Positions 44,931 to 51,878 of a DNA stretch of 64,000 nt are shown here, in pieces (positions within the stretch are counted from its first letter, which is position 1; each line of letters starts with the position of its first letter). Made by a program: the position numbers and the translations under genes. Under the pieces are notes generated by a model that saw only the letters and a list, made by a program, of their open reading frames with translations, was not told where the DNA came from and made no database searches. Source of the stretch: Mesorhizobium sp. dw_380 (GTDB lineage: Bacteria > Pseudomonadota > Alphaproteobacteria > Rhizobiales > Rhizobiaceae); NCBI RefSeq assembly GCF_018588885.1, contig NZ_JAFFIW010000023.1, forward strand, positions 35,779 to 99,778, written 5' to 3'.

Positions 44931-45470
44931 TCATTGAGGAACATAAGTGAGGACCATGACGCCATTCTTGAAGCGATGCGTATCGACAAGCTTCAGGCGG
45001 ACGAGATCATTGTCAACATCTTCAAATGCGCGCTTGCCCTCGCCGACCACCTTGGGGATCACCCAAATCTGATACTCATCGACAAGGTCCGCGGCGAGCA
45101 GGGTCCGATCGAGGCTGGTGATCCCGTATTTCACGATGTTGCCGCCCGGCTGTTGCTTGATCCTTGCAAGCTCGGCAGCCACGTCGCCCTTTATCAACGA
45201 GGCGTTCCACGCCATCTTCTTGAGCGTCCGGGAGGCGACGAGCTTCTTCATGCCGTTGAGGCGATCTGCGTATTTGTCACCTCTCGTCTCCGGACGCGAG
45301 GCGAACATTTCGTAAGTAACGCGACCGAGCAGTAGGAACTCGACATCGGCCAAAGCTTCGAACGAATATTCCTTCACTTCTTCATCGAAGCACGATCCCG
45401 CGATCCTGATCGGGTTCTCGATCACGCCGTCGAGCGAGACGAAGCTCCCCACTTTCAATTTGCGGGTCAT
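44931..45470 (-). CDS. Dihydrofolate reductase-like (RibD C-terminal) protein
   Basis: 179 residues: KLKVGSFVSLDGVIENP, FLLLGRVTYEMF, GGNIVKYGITSLDRTLL and DEYQIWVIPKVVGEGKRAF. This is the RibD C-terminal/YyaP-type reductase family, usually NADPH-dependent with unknown substrates. A perfect AGGAGG site precedes the ATG. Such genes often sit beside ECF sigma factors, which fits the sigma remnant downstream. Confidence 0.85.
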   Translation of the reverse strand: MTRKLKVGSFVSLDGVIENPIRIAGSCFDEEVKEYSFEALADVEFLLLGRVTYEMFASRPETRGDKYADRLNGMKKLVASRTLKKMAWNASLIKGDVAAELARIKQQPGGNIVKYGITSLDRTLLAADLVDEYQIWVIPKVVGEGKRAFEDVDNDLVRLKLVDTHRFKNGVMVLTYVPQ

Positions 45471-45496
45471 GCGACCTCCTGACTTTCACAGCGTGT
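45462..45496. repeat. 35-bp imperfect direct repeat, left copy
   Basis: Matches 45761-45795 at 30 of 35 positions in the same orientation. It covers the ribosome-binding site and start of the DHFR-like gene. The pair brackets the DUF1127 gene. Confidence 0.55.
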
Positions 45497-45747
45497 CATC
45501 GTTGCCAGAAGGGCAGCTTGGCGATCTCTTCCTCGGCTTGCCGTCTCGTCAAACCGATATCGTCGATCAGGTGCGGATTGTCCCTCGATATGCGCTTGAG
45601 TTCCCAGCGAAAGCGTGTCTGCTCGCGCCAGGTCGCGATGGCGCTTCGCAGGGCCGCCAGGCTGTAGCGCCGAGGCGCCATTTCCGACAACCTTACGATC
45701 GTTCCTGTGCATGCCTGATGTGGCGCTGAGGCAAAGGGATCGTTCAT
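45496..45747 (-). CDS. DUF1127 protein
   Basis: 83 residues. The C-terminal Arg-rich motif is RDNPHLIDDIGLTRRQAEEE, the DUF1127/YjiS signature of rhizobia. Related small proteins influence RNA or phosphate metabolism in some Agrobacterium and Rhodobacter strains. AAGGAG precedes the ATG. The gene is bracketed by imperfect 35-bp direct repeats. Confidence 0.83.
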   Translation of the reverse strand: MNDPFASAPHQACTGTIVRLSEMAPRRYSLAALRSAIATWREQTRFRWELKRISRDNPHLIDDIGLTRRQAEEEIAKLPFWQR

Positions 45748-45760
45748 GGCAAGCTCCTTC

Positions 45761-45795
45761 GCGAGTCATGCGACCTGCTGAGTTTCATCGCGTGT
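45761..45795. repeat. 35-bp imperfect direct repeat, right copy
   Basis: Covers the last codons of the alpha/beta hydrolase gene and the leader of the DUF1127 gene. See the left copy at 45462-45496. Confidence 0.55.
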
Positions 45796-46704
45796 CGCCA
45801 CGGCTCCCGCCAGGCCGAGCTTGGGGCGAACCCATTGCGCAAACCGCTCTATCGCGTCGTCGGCTTCGGGAGCGCGGCCGGCCATCATCTGGAACGAGTG
45901 CAGCATCCCCGGAAATACGTCCAAGCGCACTTCGACGCCGGCGGCCTTCGCCCGGTCGGCGAGCGCCCGGCTGTCGTCGACCAGGGTTTCGTCTCCACCC
46001 GCTTGCAGATAGATCGGCGGCAGGCCCTTGAGATCGGCAAAGATCGGGCTGGCGAATGGATCTCGAGCATCGACCCCGTCGAGGACTTGCGATGCCAGCA
46101 TCTCTACGGCCGCCTTCTGGAAAAAGGCGTCCTTCTCGCGGTTGGTTTCGTAAGAGTGCCCACTCGCCGAAAAATCATGCCAGCCGGAGATGCTGAGGAT
46201 TGCGGCCGGCAGCGGCCGTCCGGCATCACGAAGTTTCAGCGCCGCCGCAACGATCAGGCCCGCGCCGGCAGAATCGCCTGCAGCTATGGTGTGCTTCGGC
46301 GCGATACCCTGCTCGGCCAGCCACTGGAACGCGGTCACGGCCTGCTCGATCTGGCGCGGGAACTTGCTCTGGAAAACGTAGTCGTAAGTGGGGAGCAAAG
46401 CGTAACAGCCAATCGCCTTGGCGAGGTGTCCGACCATTTTGCGATGGGTCCAGATCGATCCGCCGACATAGCCACCGCCGTGCAGGTAAAGCATGACCCG
46501 ATCTTTGGCCGCCGTTTTTGGCTGAACCCACAGTGCGGTTTTGTCGCCGAGTTCGGTCTCGATGTAATCGACGCCGCCCGGTTCTGCCGTCAAGACAGAC
46601 CACTCGGAGGCTTCCTGCGGCGATTCTCGACCGCTGCGCCAAGCCTCGGCGAGCGTTTCGTAGTGGATCTTGTTGGCCAGGCTCTGCTTGCTGTTCATTG
46701 TCAC
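45766..46704 (-). CDS. Alpha/beta hydrolase (hormone-sensitive lipase-like)
   Basis: 312 residues with oxyanion motif LHGGGYVGG near residue 75, nucleophile GDSAGAG near 148, catalytic Asp in GGDETLVDD and His in FPGMLHSFQ. This is the HSL/steryl-acetyl-hydrolase esterase group. It leads the DUF1127 and DHFR-like genes on the same strand. Its leader and first ~26 codons are duplicated in inverted form at 47710. Confidence 0.87.
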   Translation of the reverse strand: MTMNSKQSLANKIHYETLAEAWRSGRESPQEASEWSVLTAEPGGVDYIETELGDKTALWVQPKTAAKDRVMLYLHGGGYVGGSIWTHRKMVGHLAKAIGCYALLPTYDYVFQSKFPRQIEQAVTAFQWLAEQGIAPKHTIAAGDSAGAGLIVAAALKLRDAGRPLPAAILSISGWHDFSASGHSYETNREKDAFFQKAAVEMLASQVLDGVDARDPFASPIFADLKGLPPIYLQAGGDETLVDDSRALADRAKAAGVEVRLDVFPGMLHSFQMMAGRAPEADDAIERFAQWVRPKLGLAGAVATRDETQQVA

Positions 46705-46797
46705 GCTCCAATTCGTCCAGGAGGGCGACGTTCAGGATGACCGCGCCCATCAACAGCTAAGACGGACGAGCTGAGCGAAAGGATACGTCGCCTGCAG
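46626..46797 (-). repeat. Inverted partial duplication, copy A (leader and start of hydrolase gene)
   Basis: The reverse strand from 46797 to 46626 aligns with the plus strand at 47710-47844. Examples of shared blocks are GCGACGTATCCTTTCGC and GAGGCTTGGCGCAGCGGTCG. It includes the hydrolase start codon. The rest of the upstream gap to 46986 holds the plus-strand oxidoreductase promoter region. Confidence 0.7.
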
Positions 46798-46986
46798 ATC
46801 GTTGATCTGCACCGACCCGATCCTAGCGGCAATGGCAGCGCTGCCTTTGACCCTTGCCGTCATTGGCTGCAAATGAGCATTTACCTTGTCGTTCTCTTCG
46901 TGCGGTATCGACAATGTCGGCACGGCAACCAAGGCGAGGCAGCTCGGGTTGCCCGTCCCCGCGCCTCTCAAGCCGAGGAGTAAACG

Positions 46987-47601
46987 ATGCGCATCTTCTC
47001 CATCATAGCCCACCCGCGTGCCAACAGCTTTTGCCACGCGATTTCCGCACGCGTTCGCAACGCGCTGGTCGGCGACGGCCACATTATCGAACATCACGAT
47101 CTCTATATCGAAGGCTTCGATCCGTGCCTGACCGCGGAAGAGGCCTACACGGTCGGCGACACGCTGGAAAAAGCGCTTTCGCGGGCCGAGGATCGCGTCT
47201 TGATCCAGCACCGGACGCAAGTCGCGGATGCGGACGGTCTGCTGATCGTCCACCCGAACTGGTGGGGCAAGCCGCCTGCAATTCTGGCGGGCTGGCTTGA
47301 TCGTGTTCTGGTCCCTGGTGTCGCCTATCGCCTGAAAACCGCGGATGGGTTGCCCGAAGGCCTGCTGTCGATCAAGAAAGCCATTGTCTTCAATACGTCC
47401 GATACCGATGCGGCGCGAGAGTTGAATGACCTCGGCGACCCGCTCGGGCTGATCTGGGGACGATGCGTCCTCCCATATTGCGGAGTTCTGGAACACGAAC
47501 GACATGTGTTCAGGCCGGTTGTCGACAGTTCCGAGGAGCAACGGGAGAACTGGCTCGATGAAGCCACTGCCAAATGCCGGACTATGTTCGGGGCAGGTTG
47601 A
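46987..47601 (+). CDS. Flavodoxin-like NAD(P)H oxidoreductase
   Basis: 204 residues of the NQO1/KefF-type family: MRIFSIIAHPRANSFCHAIS (FMN phosphate site), VHPNWWGKPPAILAGWLDR and PYCGVLEHERHVF. It reduces quinones or electrophiles with two electrons. GAGGAG precedes the ATG. It lies between the two copies of an inverted duplication. Confidence 0.85.
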   Translation: MRIFSIIAHPRANSFCHAISARVRNALVGDGHIIEHHDLYIEGFDPCLTAEEAYTVGDTLEKALSRAEDRVLIQHRTQVADADGLLIVHPNWWGKPPAILAGWLDRVLVPGVAYRLKTADGLPEGLLSIKKAIVFNTSDTDAARELNDLGDPLGLIWGRCVLPYCGVLEHERHVFRPVVDSSEEQRENWLDEATAKCRTMFGAG

Positions 47602-47709
47602 ACGCAAATGCGTTCGCTCGGTCCGCAAATCCTCTCACGACCGTGCTCGCCCGAATTGCGGCTCCCATCCGCTTCGCGCCCATCCAAGCACGCGGCGCAG
47701 ATCCTGATG

Positions 47710-47844
47710 CCGGCGACGTATCCTTTCGCCGGCTTCGTCCGTCTTAGCTGGTTGATGGGCGGTCATCCCCAAAGTCGCCCTCCCAAAGGAATTGGAACAG
47801 GATACACCACGAAATGCTCGTCGAGGCTTGGCGCAGCGGTCGAG
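47710..47844 (+). repeat. Inverted partial duplication, copy B (truncated hydrolase start)
   Basis: This copy of the hydrolase leader and first codons is on the plus strand, with ~35 bp around the start codon deleted, so it cannot be expressed. The gap 47602-47925 between the oxidoreductase and GST genes contains nothing else that I recognise. Confidence 0.7.
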
Positions 47845-47925
47845 CCGCAAAGTTCCGAGGTCAGTGTCGTGAAACGCGCCGGTCGTTCGTCCTTGGGATG
47901 GAAACAAAAGATATCGAGAGAAACG

Positions 47926-48600
47926 ATGACCCCCACCATTACCGCATTTGAACGGTCGCCCGACGGCGGCAAGGGACTGGCGCGCGATACGCGCGTCCGC
48001 TGGGCGCTGGAGGAAGCGGGCCAACCTTACGAGGTTCGCCTGGTTTCATTCAAGGCGATGAAGGAACCGGCGCATCTCGCCCTTCAGCCCTTCGGGCAAA
48101 TTCCGACCTATGAAGAAGGCGATCTCGGGTTGTTCGAGACCGGGGCGATCGTGTTCCATATCGCGGAACGCCATCCGGGCCTGTTGCCGGACGATGCCAA
48201 CGCCCGGGCGCGCGCCATCACCTGGATGTTCGCCGCGCTCAACACGGTGGAGCCGCCGATCCTCGAACTTGTAACCGCCAAGTTCAAGGAAGGCGACAGG
48301 TCCTGGGCCGCGCAACGCCTGCCTCTCGTCCAGGATCGCATCCGCAACCGGCTTGGCCAACTGTCCCGACATCTTGACAAGGCCAACTGGCTCGATGGTG
48401 CGTTCAGCGCGGGCGATCTGATGATGGTCTCGGTGCTGCTCAGGTTGAGAGCGTCGGGTATCCTGGACGAATATCCGAACCTCTCCGCCTATGTGGCCCG
48501 TGGCGAAGCGCGGCCCGCCTACAAGCGCGCCTTCGACGCTCAACTGGCAATCAACGCCGAACCCAATCCATCACTGCCCGAACCGCGATTGACCTTGTGA
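47926..48600 (+). CDS. Glutathione S-transferase
   Basis: 224 residues: thioredoxin-like N-terminal domain (RVRWALEEAGQPYEVRLVSF, PFGQIPTYEEGDLGLFETGA) and a helical C-terminal domain ending DLMMVSVLLRLRASGILDEY. The glutathione-binding E(T/S)GAI motif is present. ATG 47926 is chosen; the 330-codon form would include the decayed repeat. It is a detoxification enzyme of unknown substrate. Confidence 0.87.
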   Translation: MTPTITAFERSPDGGKGLARDTRVRWALEEAGQPYEVRLVSFKAMKEPAHLALQPFGQIPTYEEGDLGLFETGAIVFHIAERHPGLLPDDANARARAITWMFAALNTVEPPILELVTAKFKEGDRSWAAQRLPLVQDRIRNRLGQLSRHLDKANWLDGAFSAGDLMMVSVLLRLRASGILDEYPNLSAYVARGEARPAYKRAFDAQLAINAEPNPSLPEPRLTL

Positions 48601-49086
48601 CGCTCGATCCGGCTTGCAGTCACGCTGCATGCCAACGATAGCAAAAGAACGCGCCCTCAATAGTGAGTCTTGCGATGTAGCGCTCTGGCGCTACCACCAT
48701 CAATCACACCAATCTGATGAGCACATGCATCCTATCTACAGGCCGCGGCCACAGTTTGCCGCACAGCGCAATCACACCTCTTCCCTCCGACATGACCGAG
48801 TCGTACGGCTGTTAACGCGCAAACCAATCCTTGGCGAACCTGTTGGCGAGCCACGTGGTGAAACCGGTCAATAAGCCATTGATAAATAACGATAAGCCAT
48901 AATGGTGGGCCCGGAGGGAGCACTCAAATATCTGATTTCATGTACTTTTTCGTGAGCCAAAATCAAAATACTCCCGTATGGCTTCGTATGGCTCCGCCAC
49001 CGAGCTTAGATTCGAAATTCCCGCCAGTCCGCCGCAAACATTTTCGGCTCGCCCTCCATCGCCTCAGATGAGGTCATCGATCTCGG
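48601..49086. other. Intergenic region at the island's left edge
   Basis: No intact gene. It contains the tRNA 3'-end copy at 48903-48919. A minus-strand stretch near 48820-48880 reads LLTGFTTWLANRFAKDWFAR and a stop, which could be the tail of a lost gene; I do not recognise it. Confidence 0.45.
48903..48919. repeat. Candidate attachment site: copy of the tRNA-Ile2 3' end
   Basis: TGGTGGGCCCGGAGGGA is identical to 61281-61297, the CCA end, acceptor strand and start of the T arm of the tRNA at 61281-61356, in the same orientation. Four upstream bases (ATAA/ATTA) nearly match as well. A direct repeat of a tRNA 3' end downstream of that tRNA is the usual footprint of site-specific integration. 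Confidence 0.7.
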
Positions 49087-51468
49087 CTACCACTTGACGC
49101 TGAAGCCGAGCTTGGCCCCGATCGAGCGGCTATCGCCGAACTCCTTCAGGCTCGACTTGGCGAAGGCCTCGCCGGAGACCATGTAGCGGTCCTCGTTCCA
49201 GCTCAGCGACCCACCGACGCCCAGCCCGGCCCACAGCGGCTGGTCATGCTCGTGCAGCGCGGTGCCGGAGACGTCGACATCGTTGCCGTCGAGGAAGTCG
49301 TAGTAGAGGTTGGCGATGCCGTAGAGGTGGGAACGGCTCACCATCCCTTGAGCGCCCGTCCAGGCATCCTCATAGTCGAGCGACAGGCCGGCACGGCCGA
49401 TGAGCGCCTCGCTGCTGTCGGGCGACACCGCCGCGTCGAACGGATCGGTGAAGCTGTCGAAGCGCACCGAGGAGTAGGAGAGCTGGGCCTGCGGCGTCAG
49501 CGTCCATTTGCTCTGCAGAGCGAACTTCTGGCCGGCTTCGAGGCTGAGCGCGTAGCCGAACCCGTTATTGCCCTTGGCGAGCTCCCTGCCCAGCGTGGCC
49601 GACTTCAGGTCGCTGTCATACCACGTCGCTTCCGCCTGGGCGTCGCTGTAGAAGCCGTTGTCTCCGTACCAGGTCAGCGTGCCGCCGAAGCCATAACCCG
49701 TGGCATCGATAGAGCCCACGCCATAGATCGAGGAGATGTCCGACGAGGCCGTGCCATAATGAAAGGAGACACCCCCGAGCAGGATGCCGGCGGCATCCTC
49801 GTAGAGGAGCCCGTCGAGGCCCGACTCCAGCTTCCATGTCGTCACGTCATAGTCCGAGAGGGTTGTGGCGGTCTCGGGGCTCTGCCGCGTGTGGGCGCCC
49901 TCGATGCGGGCCCAGATTGCGTTCTGTGCCGGAACGCTGCCGATCTCATCGGCGCCTTGGGCGGCACCCACCCAGGAGCGGTTGCCGAGGCGCTGCTGCA
50001 GCGTGCCCAGTTCGTTGAGGCTCTGCAGGACGCCGGGATAGGCTTCATAGATCGGCACGGCCGGCGAATAGAGTGGTCTCTGCGGACCGGTCGGATTGGT
50101 CAGCGCCGAGCGCAGATACCAGTCGCCGTCGGCCGGCGTGCTGACGCCGTCCTTGTAGAGCCGATAGGCATAGGCGCCGCCGACCACTGCCTGGTCGCCC
50201 TGGAAGACATAGTCGCCTTTCAACGTGAAGGTGCCGGCCGAGCTTCCATCGACATCGACGATCTTGACGCCCTCGACGGTCAGCGCACCTGCGCCGCCGA
50301 CATTGGTCACCGCAAGAAGGCCCGTGCTGGAGGTGCTGCCATGGATGGCCACCTTGTCGGTGGTCGAAGCATCGCCAGCGAGCGCGGCATTGAGGAAGAT
50401 GGTTCCGCCGCTGCCGGTGTAATCGCCATTGACCGTCAGCGTCGTGCCAGGCGCGGTGCCCAATCGCACCGACCCGGCATTGCCGAGCGAAGCGACGGTC
50501 TGGTTGAAGCCGCGCAGATCAAGCGTTGCACCGGAGGCGACGGTATATGCCGATGCCGCGCCCAGCGTATTGGTGGCACCCGCCGCCAAGGTCCCCTGCT
50601 GCACGGAGGTCGGGCCGGCGAAAGCGGAGCCCCCTGCGGTCAGGACAAGGGTCCCCTCGCCCGACTTGGTGAACGCACCCGCTCCGGTCAGCGCGCCATT
50701 CAGCGTCAAGGTCGTGGCGGCGGCGGTGGAAACCGTGCCGGAGCTCATCACATTCATCCCACGCGAGGTGCTGAAACTGTCGGTCGTGCGCAGCGTGCCG
50801 CCGTCGAAGGCGAGCCCGCCGGCGGCATCGCCGAGATTGGCGTCGGCGGAAACCTGCAGCGTACCGCCATTGATCGCGGTGCCGCCGGTGTAGCTGTTGG
50901 TGCCGGTCAGGACCAGCGTGCCGCGGTCGGACTTGACCAGCTGCGCATCGCCCGAAAGATCGGAGGCGATCGTTGCCGTCATGCCGGCCCCAGCCGCCGT
51001 GCCGTCACCGACAACGATGCTGCTGGATGGTCCGGCCAGGTCGATCGCGTCGCCCTGGACAATATAGCCGCCGGTCATGAACTGCATGCCGGAGGCCGTC
51101 ACCTGGCCCAAACCGTCGTCCACCGTCACCGTACCGGCCTGACCGGCAAAGATGGCGAAGGAGGCGTCGATTAGCTCAGGCTTACCGCCGACATACGCCG
51201 GCTTGACGATGATGCCGCCGGCCAGCGCATTGTGGTGCTGCCGTTCGCCGCTTCCTGAACTCGCGCGCATTCGCTGCGGTGCAAGCGTGATGTTTGCCGC
51301 ATTCTGCCTTCGAAGAAAGGTCTGGGATCCGGGGAGGTTGATGCAGAAGAAAGCCCTGCGGGCCCTGGTTCTCGGCAGTCGCCAAAGAATGTCGGGATCT
51401 GTTCGATAGAATTCCGCTCCGGAGCCACGCCCCGGAAGAGCTGTATTGCGCCGCATCGCCTCGTACAC
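49087..51468 (-). CDS. Autotransporter with outer-membrane beta-barrel, apparently 5'-truncated
   Basis: 793 residues. About 120-480 hold beta-helix passenger repeats (GTLVLTGTNSYTGGTAINGG, LVLTAGGSAFAGPTSVQQGT). The last ~290 residues form the autotransporter barrel and end in FSVKW, with the terminal aromatic residue typical of outer-membrane proteins. The first ~75 residues are Arg-rich with no signal peptide, so the present start probably reflects 5' loss and fusion to unrelated sequence. If expressed as is, it could not enter the Sec pathway. Confidence 0.75.
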   Translation of the reverse strand: MYEAMRRNTALPGRGSGAEFYRTDPDILWRLPRTRARRAFFCINLPGSQTFLRRQNAANITLAPQRMRASSGSGERQHHNALAGGIIVKPAYVGGKPELIDASFAIFAGQAGTVTVDDGLGQVTASGMQFMTGGYIVQGDAIDLAGPSSSIVVGDGTAAGAGMTATIASDLSGDAQLVKSDRGTLVLTGTNSYTGGTAINGGTLQVSADANLGDAAGGLAFDGGTLRTTDSFSTSRGMNVMSSGTVSTAAATTLTLNGALTGAGAFTKSGEGTLVLTAGGSAFAGPTSVQQGTLAAGATNTLGAASAYTVASGATLDLRGFNQTVASLGNAGSVRLGTAPGTTLTVNGDYTGSGGTIFLNAALAGDASTTDKVAIHGSTSSTGLLAVTNVGGAGALTVEGVKIVDVDGSSAGTFTLKGDYVFQGDQAVVGGAYAYRLYKDGVSTPADGDWYLRSALTNPTGPQRPLYSPAVPIYEAYPGVLQSLNELGTLQQRLGNRSWVGAAQGADEIGSVPAQNAIWARIEGAHTRQSPETATTLSDYDVTTWKLESGLDGLLYEDAAGILLGGVSFHYGTASSDISSIYGVGSIDATGYGFGGTLTWYGDNGFYSDAQAEATWYDSDLKSATLGRELAKGNNGFGYALSLEAGQKFALQSKWTLTPQAQLSYSSVRFDSFTDPFDAAVSPDSSEALIGRAGLSLDYEDAWTGAQGMVSRSHLYGIANLYYDFLDGNDVDVSGTALHEHDQPLWAGLGVGGSLSWNEDRYMVSGEAFAKSSLKEFGDSRSIGAKLGFSVKW

Positions 51469-51878
51469 GGTATCGCTGCATACCTGCGCTTACGGACGCG
51501 TCACGCCCGAAAACCCAGATACCGCATCAGGTTATCCCTATCCGCCTCGCGTCGACACAAACATGCTACAGAATTTTACCTCTGGTTGAAAGGATAAATT
51601 TTCCGAACAAAGGCAATCTACTTGCCGCCTGAGCAAACACCTGTCCAACGCATTTATAATTTACGTACAACTGTCATGAACTGAACGCCTCCTGCCGAGG
51701 CTAGGCACTACATATCGTTTGGCTAAAGCAATGCGCCATTTGAATGCGCATTGCCTTGCCCAAAGCGGGCATAGCCATCAACAGGGCGGCGTGCAGGCCC
51801 TTCGGCGACGTTCGATCCAGGCCATTGTGTGACGAGTGGGCATTCACTAGTCTTTCCGCCAAGCTGGGAAACGCACGC
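51469..51878. other. Divergent intergenic region upstream of the diol dehydratase
   Basis: No gene. The region is AT-rich around 51590-51670. It contains the perfect inverted repeat at 51728-51754. I looked for and did not find a B12-box or cobalamin-riboswitch-like core. Confidence 0.5.
51728..51754. promoter_or_regulatory. Perfect inverted repeat upstream of the diol dehydratase operon
   Basis: GCAATGCGC and GCGCATTGC, 9-bp perfect arms with a 9-base centre, 125 bp before the dehydratase start. It is a candidate binding site for an unlinked regulator, since no regulator gene lies in the island. Confidence 0.5.

Noticed and set aside
48903..48919. Second tRNA gene
   Set aside because: Only the 3' acceptor/T-arm start is present; no anticodon or D arm follows, so it is an attachment-site-like fragment.
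49246..51174. Plus-strand open frame of 642 codons
   Set aside because: It is the complement of the autotransporter repeats; its composition is a mirror of that gene and shows no recognisable domain.
51469..51878. Possible cobalamin riboswitch before the B12-dependent dehydratase
   Set aside because: No B12-box-like conserved core or matching stem arrangement could be found by eye.
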